Assembly (NCBI RefSeq): GCF_000001735.4
Contig: NC_003076.8
Coordinates: forward strand, 5,332,001 to 5,396,000
Direction of reading: 5' to 3'
From: Arabidopsis thaliana
Taxonomy: Eukaryota; Streptophyta; Magnoliopsida; Brassicales; Brassicaceae
Length of the DNA stretch: 64,000 nucleotides
Shown: positions 23,236 to 33,684 of the stretch, piece by piece
Layout of the letters: every line of letters begins with the position of its first letter
Numbering within the stretch: the stretch's first letter is position 1
Notes under the pieces: model-generated
The model's database searches: none
The model's input: the letters and a program-made list of their open reading frames with translations, nothing else
What the model was told of the DNA's origin: nothing
Translations under genes and position numbers: made by a program

Positions 23236-24195
23236 CTAATTAGACTTCTTGCCTTCCAAGATGTTTTGCTTGGCTCCTACAAATGCTACAAGCTCTTCAA
23301 CAGAAACCTTACAAGCATCTTTTCTAACACCAATGTCGTAAAACAGACGACCAATACAGTAATTACCATATTCAGCCAAAGCCAAACCACCAATACCAGG
23401 AACTACATATTTAACTGTCGAAGAAATAAACTGGTTTACAACAGAAACCACAGAGTCATCTTCATGACCACTACTACTCTTCTTTTTCACACCTAAAACC
23501 TTAAGCGTCAAAGCAACAACACCACCAGCTGCAGATACAGAATTGGCTTGACCACTACATCCAAACTTGGTAGCAACCGACAACACAAACAAACCAGTTT
23601 TGCAATAAATCGCAAAATCTTCACAATTGTTGTCTAAAAGATCGTACTCACCAAATCCATTTTGCAAAAGGAGAAATTTAGCACGAGAAATGACTTCATC
23701 ACAAGGATCTGAAGATGCTATCGTGCATGTACCACCTCGTTTGGCTAGAAAGATAGACGGAGAGGCACTGTATTCGAAGAGATGTAGATTTCCTCCGGCG
23801 AGAAAACAATCAAGACAAGAAGAGATTACACCACCGAGATTGGATTGATCTCCACAATCAATACACTTTTTGTCTCTTCTTCCATGATTTGGTATTGAAA
23901 TATCGATGATCTTGTCCAAAACTGTTCCTGTTCCGAATTCTAGACCACCTCCACGAGTGAAATGAATGACTTTCTCATCTCCTACGTAGACTCCTGAAAA
24001 ATTGCAAAACAGGGAAATATCGTGTTATGGAATAACCCAAATTTTGTGATCTTTGTTGATAAACCCAGAAATAACTAAGATCAAACGTTAAGAGATGGAA
24101 CCGTGATGAGAGTAGATATAAGCGTTACGCCAAGAATAGATGTGATCGCCTGGTTTCAGATCATCTCTGGAGATCTTGTGGGAGAACAATCCCAT
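23236..24195 (-). CDS. LRAT/NC-domain (NlpC/P60-like) protein, copy 2
   Basis: The 283-aa protein is encoded by two exons, 24195-24102 and 23993-23236. It starts MGLFSHKISRDDLKPGDHIY. Key elements match copy 1: YSHHGVYVGDEKVIHF with the His residues, CIDCGDQ and SCLDCFLAGG Cys pairs, and NNCEDFAIYCKTG with the catalytic Cys position. The C-terminal part has a Gly/Ala-rich helix (VSAAGGVVALTLKVLG), a polar linker, and a second hydrophobic helix (KYVVPGIGGLALAEYG) ending VGAKQNILEGKKSN. It is the most complete of the four NC-related sequences here and serves as the reference for the relics. Its biochemical role is not known to me. The intron is 108 bp, phase 1, at the same position as in copy 1. 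Confidence 0.88.
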
Positions 24196-24822
24196 CTTCT
24201 ATAGTTCTTAGCGAGAGAGAGAAGAGAAGGAGATCCGAGTTTGCTTAATGAGTTGGGTTTTCTTTTTTCGTGGAGGTATTTTATATTACAAATTAATCTT
24301 GGTAAGATAACATGGCTTCCAACTATATATGGAAACTGCAAAACAGTCATCAAATTAATTAATTACAAAACAGCATATAAATGAGATAATTATGGACACG
24401 CAACTTGTGAGTTGTGAGATACGTGTCTTTTAAGACACGGTGTTAACGCGTTGGACTATGTTACTCTTTTTAGTTAGTTTGATGTTTGTTTAGTTCTGTT
24501 TTGTTTTGTTTGGTCTCCTGGCCGAGGATCACTAACCATAAATTTTTAACCCTATACTGAAACGGTCTACAATGGACTTAAGACATTCTCATACTTGTTA
24601 GTTATGGCTAAGGCTGATTGTTGGGGTGCACCATATAAACTAGGCTTCAACCACGGAAACGGTCATTCAGCTTTTTCTGGCCGAGTTCTTGAGCGGAACT
24701 CAACATGGCAACGAAAAAAACGTAACTCATGACGAAAGTCATTTTCATACACTTTAATTTGTTTATTAGACATCAAAAGTACACTTTAAGCCTTTGTTCT
24801 ATCAAATTCGCAAGTTCTAATT
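24196..24822. other. Intergenic between NC copy 2 and the AAE5-like gene
   Basis: Includes the NC promoter/leader and the AAE5-like 3' flank. No other feature was recognised. The tract gttttgttttgtttgg near 24498 is simple sequence. Confidence 0.4.
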
Positions 24823-26481
24823 TTACATCCGACTCAACCTCGTCGTACCCATCTTCTTCGCAATCTCTCTAAGTACAAACTTCATAACCTTCCCCGTCGA
24901 AGTTTTAGGCAGCTCATCCACAAAGGACACCGTTTTAGGAACCATATATTTCGGCATCTTCTTCCTACAATACTCTATCATTTCCACCTCCGTCGGTCTT
25001 TGAGTCAACCCACTTTTCAAACTAACAAACGCACACGGCGTCTCTCCCCAAAACACATCAGGTCTCGCCACCACCGCCACTTCATTCACCGCCGGATTCG
25101 TATACAAAACCGTTTCAACCTCAACACTACTCACATTTTCACCTCCCGTTATAATTATATCTTTCGATCTATCTTTAATCTCTAGATAACCATCGGAATG
25201 AATCACACCAACATCTCCGGTGTAAAACCACCCGTTCTTTAAAGCTTTCTCTGTTCCGACCGGATCTTTTAAGTAACCGAGCATGATCGAGCTTCCTCTC
25301 ATCACTATTTCTCCGACGGTTTCTCCGTTTCTCTCAACGCTCCTACCTGATTCAGGATCCACCACGTCGATTTCAGTAAATCCGACGGTTCTCACTCCTT
25401 GCCGTGCTTTCAACCTCGCTCGATCGCTCGCCGGTAAACGATTCCACTGTGGCTTCCACGCGCATGACACGTTTAATCCGGCGGTTTCCGTTAACCCGTA
25501 TCCGTGACTTATCACGAATCCAATTGATTCTGCTCGGAGGAGTACGGCTGCTGGAGGCGGAGCACCGGCGGTTAAGATGTTGACAGGACGATTTAACGGC
25601 TGAAATTCGTTAGTCGCCGACAACATGTTGAGCACTACCGGAGCTCCACACATGTGTGTGACGCCGTGATCACGGATCAAACGGTAGATTAACGGCGCGT
25701 CGAATTTACGCAAACAGACGTTAGTTCCTCCGACGGCGGCGATTCCCCATGGATAGCTCCAGCCGTTAGCGTGAAATATCGGTAGAGTCCATAAGTAAAC
25801 CGGATTTTTCGGTACGGTCCAATCGATTAAAGAATCAATTGACATTACGAAAATTCCTCTGTGGCAGTGTACGACTCCTTTAGGAGCCGAAGTCGTACCG
25901 GAAGTGTAATTAAGCACAACCGGATCCCATTCGCTTTCGGGTCGGATCCATTTAAAATCCAGATCACCTCTATGGATCAGATCATCGTAAGTGTAACTGA
26001 ATTTGGTACGATCCGCCACGTCAGCATCTCCTCCTTCTTCTTCTTTATCGGCGATGAAGACAAGAATCGGCGGATCAGTCGTCATCATCGAGATCGCTTC
26101 AACGGCAAGATCAACGGAGAAGACGTCGACGAAGAGAAGCTTAGATCCACAGTGACGGAGAAGAACAGAGACGGTGCGTGCGTCGAGGCGAGTGTTGATG
26201 TTGTTGAGGATTGCGCCGGACATGGGAACAGCAAACTGGAGCTCGTACATAGCCGGAGTATTGGGAGAGAGAACAGAGACTACGTCAGACCTGCCGATTC
26301 CGATTGAAGACAGAGAAGACGCCACGCGGAGACAACGGAGGTTTGTTTCACGCCACGTGTAAACGGTGTTGCTGCCATAAACGATGGAGGTACAGTCACC
26401 GTAAACGGTGGCGGCTCTCTCTAAGAAACCTATCGGCGTCAACGGCGGCGAGTTTGCGGCGCATGGCTTCATTTGCTCCAT
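24823..26481 (-). CDS. AAE5: Acyl-activating enzyme with peroxisomal PTS1-like tail (SRM)
   Basis: This single-exon 552-aa paralogue of the gene at 17.3 kb has the same motifs: YTSGTTSAPKGVV, GYGLTE, YTGDVG, IITGGENVSS and PKTSTGKVMKFVLR. The N-terminal ~110 residues are identical to the paralogue apart from MEQM versus MEEM. The C-terminus ends LSRM, and SRM is an accepted plant PTS1 tripeptide, so peroxisomal import is likely. The enzyme would activate an unidentified acid to its CoA ester. It lies 630 bp from NC copy 2 in the same orientation, repeating the NC-AAE order of the first block. Confidence 0.91.
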   Translation of the reverse strand: MEQMKPCAANSPPLTPIGFLERAATVYGDCTSIVYGSNTVYTWRETNLRCLRVASSLSSIGIGRSDVVSVLSPNTPAMYELQFAVPMSGAILNNINTRLDARTVSVLLRHCGSKLLFVDVFSVDLAVEAISMMTTDPPILVFIADKEEEGGDADVADRTKFSYTYDDLIHRGDLDFKWIRPESEWDPVVLNYTSGTTSAPKGVVHCHRGIFVMSIDSLIDWTVPKNPVYLWTLPIFHANGWSYPWGIAAVGGTNVCLRKFDAPLIYRLIRDHGVTHMCGAPVVLNMLSATNEFQPLNRPVNILTAGAPPPAAVLLRAESIGFVISHGYGLTETAGLNVSCAWKPQWNRLPASDRARLKARQGVRTVGFTEIDVVDPESGRSVERNGETVGEIVMRGSSIMLGYLKDPVGTEKALKNGWFYTGDVGVIHSDGYLEIKDRSKDIIITGGENVSSVEVETVLYTNPAVNEVAVVARPDVFWGETPCAFVSLKSGLTQRPTEVEMIEYCRKKMPKYMVPKTVSFVDELPKTSTGKVMKFVLREIAKKMGTTRLSRM

Positions 26482-26915
26482 CTTGAGTGGTCAAATGTAT
26501 TGTTTTCTAATGTCTGCTCCTTATAAATTGAAAAACACTTATCTATAAGAGAAAAGAAAAAAGAGTTTCGTGATTATCTAGGACACCTTGGTGATGACAA
26601 TGGAGATAAGGTTGACAAATATTACAGATCTCAAGCCAATTGGCATGTTAGATGTAAATAAACAAACTTGTTTGACTACGTAGCGCTATAGTCTTTGGTC
26701 ATATTTATGTATGACAAGGCATACAATACCACTTTGAAAACGCATTGAATGATATATAAGATTTTAACTTTTTAAGGTTTCAAAATTCTATAAGGATAAA
26801 TAAAACATTACCATCTTTACCGAATTACTGTATAGTTTATTCTTCAGTTTTAAGAGATGACGATGATGTGAATTATATTATACATACCGTTTGCAGATGA
26901 TTGAGACAACAAGTA
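26482..26915. other. AAE5-like promoter region and tRNA upstream flank
   Basis: AT-rich, no ORF. A caacaa motif at about 26907-26912, just before the tRNA, fits the CAA initiation context of plant tRNA genes. Confidence 0.5.
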
Positions 26916-26997
26916 GTGGACGTGCCGGAGTGGTTATCGGGCATGACTAGAAATCATGTGGGCTTTGCCCGCGCAGGTTCGAATCCTGCCGTTCACG
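26916..26997 (+). tRNA. tRNA-Ser (anticodon AGA)
   Basis: An 82-nt tRNA with long variable arm. The acceptor stem GTGGACG pairs with CGTTCAC, with one G-U. The D-arm holds GCCGGAGTGGTTATCGGGC, which overlaps the A box. The anticodon stem-loop is ATGACTAGAAATCAT, with loop CTAGAAA and anticodon AGA. The variable arm is TGGGCTTTGCCC, and the T-arm holds GGTTCGAATCC (B box). A T-rich terminator follows at 27000-27005. There is no intron, and the 3' CCA is not encoded, as expected for a nuclear gene. A frame on this strand runs through it and is not a gene. Confidence 0.97.
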
Positions 26998-27729
26998 AAT
27001 TTTTTAAATGCATACTTTTAGATTTACCACAATTCGCACGTGTTATGGTCACTTATCGTTTTCTCTCTACCATCACTAATTTAAGGCCCCACGTAAACCA
27101 CGCTCAACATGACATAATCGATCATTAAAGGCCAAAGGAATGATAATGACACTGCACTTCTTTTAGAAAAGACACGCAGCGGTCAGGCGTTTGGCGCGTG
27201 TATAAAAGTTCTCTGTATTTTTCATACAACGATTTTGCAAGATTTTATCGATGAAAAAACTCAATGAGATAGAGCTTTAAGCATTTAACTGAAAAATTAT
27301 GTAGCGAGCTTAGATGGATTCATCATTATTTAACTGATTAATCTGCTCTGGCTCTCTCTCTACTACAATCAAAATCTCATTTCTCTAATCATCTTCCATG
27401 GACATGTTTAACAACCACAAAACAAAAAGATTCATGTATCCTCAACATCCTTTCTTTTACAAAGTAAAAAAACCAAGAAAAGAGTGTGATAACACAACAG
27501 TTTCTGGTGAAAAATCCACAAGCATATATGTATATATATATGTCTTAACCCCTAATCGTGTACCAAAGCAAAAAGAAAAAAAAGTATTCATGCCTCCTAA
27601 GCTTATGCTGTTGATGATACTATGATATGGTGTAAAACAAAAAAAACTACTACAAACCAAACTTTTTACAACACACACCATACCAAAAGACATCATCAGT
27701 AGAATTTGCACTTCCTTCTAAGCCTCAGA
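26998..27729. other. Intergenic between the tRNA and the DUF538 gene
   Basis: The first bases are the pol III terminator. The remainder has a CT-rich stretch near 27349-27362 and the 3' flank of the minus-strand DUF538 gene. The frame at 27398-27625 is low complexity and unlike any family I know. Confidence 0.4.
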
Positions 27730-28613
27730 TCAAAAACCTAATGTCCAGCGACTTCTTCGTGGTCCAAATATCGATTGGATCTCTTCAGGTTGCTTCTGCA
27801 TTGTCGATTGCATTTCTTCAGATTGCTTCTGCATTGTAAGAGTAAAGGAAACAAAGTAAAAACACTGATTTCAAACCTCAGCAACAGGTTTCAAGCAAAA
27901 ACAAAACCCAAACAACATTCATATACAAAGATTCTTAGACTCAAAGAAGTTACGTCAAGATTCAATTATGAGCTAGGAACAGAGACAATCTCGCCTCTTC
28001 TTCATAATTGTGTCTATGGAATCTAAAACCCTTCTTCACTACTCAAACAAATTTAGGGGCAATTCTAAACTCTACCAATTTGAAACTAGCAATTCCCAAA
28101 TACAATGAAATTGCAAAAAGGTACCTCCAAATCACGGGGTCTAGAGAGATCAACCGCACGAGGTTGAGATTCCGCGGCGGTGCAATCTCGAGGCGACTCA
28201 AAGAGCGAAAGAGAAAGCTGCTTATCAGCGACACCGACATCAAAGTGAATTAACCCAGAGCTCTGCGGATCAACATGTATTCCTTTCACAGCAAACCAAA
28301 GAAACAGCTCCTTCTGCGTCACACCAGATAAATTCCCGATCCGTCCATCGGAGAGAACGCCGGAGATATTGTAGTCGAAGTGGAACTGATTCTCGAATTT
28401 AGCATCGCAAGGAACAGGGAGAGCGACGGTGAAACGCCCCGTTTTGATGTCGATCGAGAAATTGGTAACTCCTTTGGGAACTATTCCGGCGGGAAGATTG
28501 CTTTCCCGGAGATAATCGTAAAACGACGGATCCGGTAGCGAGGAAAGCTGAGGAAAGAGAATCGAGGAGAAGAGAACGATGATGAGGAAGAAGAGATCTT
28601 GACTAGAACCCAT
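27730..28613 (-). CDS. DUF538 secreted protein
   Basis: The 195-aa protein is encoded by two exons, 28613-28125 and 27828-27730. Residues 1-~25 are a signal peptide (DLFFLIIVLFSSILFPQL). DUF538 follows, with FYDYLRESNLPAGIVPKGV, a FTVALPVPCDAKF strand, GRIGNLSGVTQKELFLW and IHFDVGVADKQLSLSLF. The fold resembles a lipid-binding BPI-like half, and some members are stress-induced. The C-terminal exon encodes an unusual near-duplicate KQSEEMQSTMQ / KQPEEIQSIFG. Without splicing, the frame ends at 28086 after VPFCNFIVFGNC. An internal acceptor 33 nt downstream would remove 11 residues in frame. Confidence 0.87.
27771..27836 (-). repeat. 33-bp tandem duplication carrying a splice acceptor
   Basis: On the minus strand two adjacent 33-bp units both read acaatgcag, then aagca-ctgaaga-at-caatcg. 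Each has its own AG acceptor directly before the repeated codons, so exon 2 of the DUF538 gene can start at 27828 or 27795 in the same frame. Confidence 0.85.
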
Positions 28614-29097
28614 TGAATAAAAACAGAAATTGTCAAAGCAAGAGAAAGTGCGAAAGCGTTTTCGATTGCTATGAGGAAGAAGAAGAAAGGCGGTTGTAGT
28701 TGCCTCTGTTAACAAACAATCCGTTTCTTTCTCAGATATTTATTAAATTCTTCATTAACTATCATACAAAATGGGCCCTTATTCAGCCCATATTGACGTT
28801 GGGCTTGTATTCTGAAATTGGATAATTTGCAAATAGAACAGAACAAGAAGAGTTCGTGTATATAGGAAAGAAATAAAAACAGAGCTTATGGAAAAAAATG
28901 TCTCATCTTTTTTTTTTTAACGAATAGAGAAACTAAAGAAAACTCAATTCTTCCTCACCAAACTAACAAACCTAACAGACTTTAACAGTGACAGCGAAGG
29001 GGAAACGTTTTTAGAAGTCTCAGCAAATTTTGTATTACCAAAGCACAGAGAATGAATTTAGTAGAGCTTCTTTTCTCCATTTCTCATGGTGCCGATT
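28614..29097. other. Intergenic: DUF538 promoter and BCCP1 3' flank
   Basis: Contains three site II-like motifs (listed separately) and the 3' UTR of BCCP1. No gene was seen. Confidence 0.5.
28772..28805 (-). promoter_or_regulatory. Cluster of three site II (TGGGCY) elements upstream of DUF538
   Basis: TGGGCC at 28772-28777, AGCCCA at 28785-28790 and TGGGCT at 28800-28805 lie 160-195 bp upstream of the DUF538 start codon. Plant site II elements bind TCP factors and mark genes active in growing tissue. Assignment to this gene is by distance and orientation only. Confidence 0.5.
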
Positions 29098-31020
29098 CTA
29101 CGGTTGAACCACAAACAGAGGCTGTAAAATCGCAAAAACATCGAATATCAGTAGAGATATCTTTCTAAATTATATATAACCTTTCAATTGAAATGATGAA
29201 ATCGTAAAAACTAGTTCTAGTAAAGCACACAAAATTCTGACAGTGTAATCTGCGACAATTAGAAAACTTACAGTGTCGAGGCTGACAGGCTTGCCGTCTT
29301 CTGCGACAATATCGACTACGGTTCCGGTATGGTCAGACTGAGGAGAAGAAGTTCAAGTTTCAGAGTTAAATCAATGGCACACGTTAAGCACAAGTATTCA
29401 TCCATATATAATTGACAAATCATATGAAGTAGATGACTAAGTGGGATTGAACAGAGAAACAACATATTTTTTTAGTGTATGTATTTAGTAAGAGATGATT
29501 CGAAGTAGTTAAGGTAGATAAAAGGTTCAGATGGTACCCCATTTTCAGATGATTCAGAAACTCACCTCTATTTCATTCATTAACTTCATGGCTTCAACAA
29601 TGCATAGAACTTGCCCCTTCTGCACTTTGTCTCCAACCTGAAAGACCAAGAAAGTTATATGGTACGAATTCAGACAGTGAAATGCAGCAGCCATGAATTT
29701 GCAAAAATCGCTATTTATAAAGCACATGCATTAACATCAACCGAAAAGCGCATGTCTTAGTTTCAGAAAATAATCTAACCTTAATAAAGGGTGGTTCACC
29801 AGGTGCAGGACTACGGTAGAATGTGCCAGCCATGGGGCTTTTAACAGTAGGAAGTGACGATTTGGCTGGAGTAGGTGGGGATGGTGGAGGCAGAGAGGCT
29901 GGCGTAGAAGGGGCTGGTGCGGCAGCAGCAGGTGCAGCAGGAGGAGCCATTTGCTGGGCATAAGATGGTTGATTTGGTTGCTGCATCATAACATAAGATG
30001 CAGGAGCTTGAGGTTGAGGTAAGGCTTCTTTTTTTCGAATGACTAGTTCACAGTCGAGTTGTTTCAACTGCAACTCAACAATGTCTCTTGAATCCACAAG
30101 CCTACATGATGGAGGTAAAGTATTAATCACGGTTAAAATGATTTAAGTAATAGAACAGAGCAACTTTACTCACTTGACAAGAGTTGTTACTTGGGTAAGG
30201 AACTCAGAAATAGACTCTTCTGTAGCTAATTCAGGAGAAGAAGCAGACGACTCCTTCAATGAGTTTTTCTCCTTTCCTTCAGCTGATGATGGCCCATCAA
30301 CTTTGGCAGCATTTGATGATGCACCAGTACTAACCTTTAAAGGCAGAAGGAGAGTCCAGAAATGAACAAGTTTCTGGATAAACACTTTCTCAAAGAGATC
30401 ACTAAAAAAGGAGCTTACCTTGTTAGATTGTGCTTTCACCACAGGGTAGCTACTGCGACTAGGCTGCAATGTCATCAAATGCAGAGAAACAGTTATCCCA
30501 TAATCTCGACCTTGGAGATCAACTACTACGGTAGTGAATTACAACTTTGGACTACTCTAGAAAATTCCTAAACATTTCCACTGATTTCAACCATATTTAA
30601 AAAGAAAAAACCCCAAATCACGATTGTACCCATAAATCTGGAAATCGGATTTTATCATTCTTCTCCGGAAAAACAGTATTCTCTGAATTCTAATTGACGC
30701 CAAATATATATACAGAGAGAATCAAATCGTAAAATGCAGATAAAAACTAATCGACGAAGATTAGCCAAACAAAACTTGAGTAAATTGAAATTATCCATAT
30801 TTCGAAAAGCTAAAAACTACATTGCAGGATAAATGATCTTATCTTAATCGAGGAAGGAATCGTGTACCTTGGAGAGAAAGCGAAGCTTGGGCTTAGCAGA
30901 GAGACGGAAAGAAACTCTGCGAGAGCGGTTTTGGATTGGGAAGTGCGAGGAGGTTTGAGTGACTGCATAGACGGAAGCAGCAGCAGCTGGAGATGTGACT
31001 GAGAACGACGAAGACGCCAT
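29098..31020 (-). CDS. BCCP1 (CAC1A): Biotin carboxyl carrier protein 1 of plastid acetyl-CoA carboxylase
   Basis: The 280-aa protein is encoded by seven exons: 31020-30868, 30463-30419, 30334-30174, 30101-29780, 29637-29566, 29337-29272 and 29121-29098. The N-terminal ~80 residues are a plastid transit peptide ([16 protein letters not shown]). The middle carries a helical region ([20 protein letters not shown]) and an Ala/Pro-rich swinging linker ([17 protein letters not shown]). The biotinyl domain holds [10 protein letters not shown] with the biotinylated Lys245. As part of the heteromeric ACCase it carries CO2 to make malonyl-CoA for fatty acid synthesis. The length equals that of known BCCP1. 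Exons 2 (45 nt) and 7 (24 nt) are very small. Confidence 0.97.
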
Positions 31021-31904
31021 TCGTCTTCTTATTGTTATTGGTTCAGATCGGGTTTAGGTTCTCTCTCGATGAAACCAAAGAGCACAACAACAACAGTTCA
31101 CTTCAGAAAGAGAGAGAGAAGATGTCGGATTCGGAACGCGTTTCTCTTTGATTATAACTCTCTTTCAGATTTCGCCACGTGTCATACTCTGATCTGTTGT
31201 TCTGTATTCGCGATTACTCCCAATCCTTGTGGACTATCGTATTTTTTACCTTGAAGAATTTAAATGAATTATTACTTTTAAATAAATATAAAAAATGTTA
31301 GGGTTAAAATCCTGTTTAGGAAATTACAATTTCTCTAAACTCTTTAGAGGAAACACATTTTTTCAGCAAGAAAAAAATCCGACTGCATCTAAAGATGAAA
31401 ATGCTGTCGGTGTCTCCAATTTTTATAAAAAAATACATGAATAGATCCAAATACATTAGCCTAATATACATACGCCAAATGTATTAAATTTTTAAAATTA
31501 GGCGAGACTGGATTTGGTGAACAACTAAATGAAGATATGACTTGTTAACAATCTAGCTGGAAGTTGGAACATCCATTGAAAACAAAGCACAAGCATCGTA
31601 CATGTAAGCCAAAACTATAAACAAAATGCATCTATTTCAACAATCGGGTCCCCCAAAATTAAAATCAATCTTAATTTTTAAATTTCTTATAGTTTACATG
31701 CATATTTACTTGGTTATGAACTTGTGATGCATACAGATACACATTCAGCTCATCATTCCATAACTTTCCAGCATTTATACATAGATAGTGAACAACCGAT
31801 TCCGGTTAAGGGAACAGCAAAGAGTTACATACATAGAACCAAACGAATTACATGGATGGAGAATGATCCTAATACTTTACATAATGAGTGATATAGAGAG
31901 AGAC
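31021..31904. other. BCCP1 upstream region and TRXF2 3' flank
   Basis: The first ~200 bp should contain the BCCP1 leader and promoter, including gccacgtgtc near 31175, a G-box-like CACGTG. The remainder is AT-rich without coding potential. Confidence 0.5.
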
Positions 31905-33249
31905 TCAGCCTGACCTTGCTGCTTCAATGGCTGCAAGTAAGTCTTCATATTTTGCCCCGGTCACTTCCTTTACTACCTTGTTGTCTTTCAAGATTTTAAA
32001 AGTTGGAACCACTCTAATTCCTAGCTCTTTCGCCAATGGCTGCAAGCAAGAGTTTTTGAGTTATGAAATAAGTAACATAAATATAAAGACACATTCAGCG
32101 GAAAAAGAAGAACAAACCTTGTTGTCTTGGTTACAATCAAGCTTAAGAAACACCATGTCCTGGTACTTCTCCGATAGCTCTTTGTATTTGGGAGCAATCA
32201 CTTTGCAAGGACCACACCTGCAAAGAGCCAAACGAGGATTGAAAAAAAAGAGAGGCAAACTGATTTTTCTCAACACCAAAACAGAACATTTAATAGTAAA
32301 CTCATCTCAAGCATTCATGATGATGGAAATTGGAACACCTTTTATGCTTATTTATTAAATGTACATGCTCTAATTCTCCTGAAAGTCTCACTATTCATAA
32401 CTTCATATCCTTTTGTATATATCATTCCTAACCAAAAAATGAATTCAAAAGAATGTGTACAGAGAAGCAGCAGCCTGATACTGTGAAGATTATATATGAT
32501 ACTTACAATGCTGTAACTTTTGAATACAATTGAAAGTAACAAGGTGATCATATACTAACCCTAAACTATGGAAGCTACACAATGTGAGGTTCATAGAGCT
32601 AAAAATAGGCCAAGAGAAGCAAAGGATATGGTTAGAGACCATGATATGATTATGTTGTAGCAAGAATTGGCAATTGAGAATTAAAGACATGAGGATCTGC
32701 TAAAGCAAAGTTCTCTGGTAAACAACTTAGCAATGTTATATCAACTGAGAAATCCCTAATCAACCCTAATTTCCAACGACTTATCCAAAACCTATCAAAA
32801 ATCTAAGTACATGAATTTTCCAATTCTCTGAACATGCGACGGAATCAAGTAGTTCCAAACAAGAGATTGCAATCAAGTAATTCCAAAATTCGCACCAAGA
32901 AGAAGAAGAAGTGATCGAAACGTTACCACTGAGTGTACATGTCGAGGACAACAATCTTATCACCGGCGGCTTTAACAATTGGCCAGAACGTGTCCTTATC
33001 AACCTCCGTCACCTGGCCAACAGTGACATTCACTGTTTCTAAGCTACACCTCACCACACAGGAACCAATCCTTCTACCGGAATCTAAAACACCACCACCA
33101 CCAGAACAGAATCCAATTTTCGTCGCGACGCCCGAATTCGGGATCCGGCAGTGCTGCTTCACGGGGGAAAATCCTCCGGCGCCGGTAGATGTAATCGGAG
33201 AATAACGGAAAGACGTCGGAGATGGAGCAAGTCGGAGAGAGAGAGGCAT
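31905..33249 (-). CDS. TRXF2: Thioredoxin f2, plastid
   Basis: The 185-aa protein is encoded by three exons: 33249-32927, 32217-32118 and 32039-31905. A transit peptide of about 70 residues (MPLSLRLAPSPTSF) precedes the thioredoxin fold. The redox site is WCGPC (Cys109 and Cys112), split so that intron 1 interrupts the Trp108 codon. The f-type features are the extra Cys after the active site (LKLDCNQDNK) and the basic surface (VVKEVTGAKYEDLL). Thioredoxin f reduces Calvin-cycle enzymes such as fructose-bisphosphatase using ferredoxin. An in-frame ATG upstream at 33297 would add 16 residues, and I prefer the internal start because its sequence is transit-like. The intron before exon 2 is 709 bp. 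Confidence 0.95.
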
Positions 33250-33684
33250 TGTTGAAGAAGAAGCTCGAGTCCAAAAAACAGTAGTGTGATCTTTCAAAGG
33301 AACCTGGGAGACTTTTGATTTCCAAATTTTAATTCGAGTGTTGTTTTCGTTATCCGTGAAATATTGTAGATTTTCTTACCGTGAGGTCAATAATACCCTC
33401 AAATGGATAACGAAGAAAGAAGACATTTGGGGATGTTTACGTATTTTCGGGTTCGATGGACGCGAGGTTCAGAATTATCGGAGTGTAAAATGACGATCAT
33501 ACCCCCACAATGTAAGGCCAAGAATTGACGATTAGTCGATTACCATTAGCAATCTGCACACTCATTTTCTTTTGGTTTAAACTTAAATCAAAATATTGAT
33601 CTTAAACTGAAATTTACAACTATAAAAGCCAAATTTATATAAGCCTTTATTTGCATAATAATATAACCAAAGTTTGATAATGCT
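33250..33684. other. TRXF2 promoter and BAHD 3' flank
   Basis: The frame opposite to TRXF2's leader (33074-33325) is a shadow. Nothing else was recognised. Confidence 0.4.

Noticed and set aside
25861-26307. 148-aa + strand frame opposite the AAE5-like gene
   Set aside because: Antisense to well-supported coding sequence, without family motifs.
33249-33297. Upstream in-frame ATG for thioredoxin f2
   Set aside because: It would add 16 residues (MKDHTTVFWTRASSST) that are not typical transit-peptide sequence. The internal ATG gives a better match to family length.
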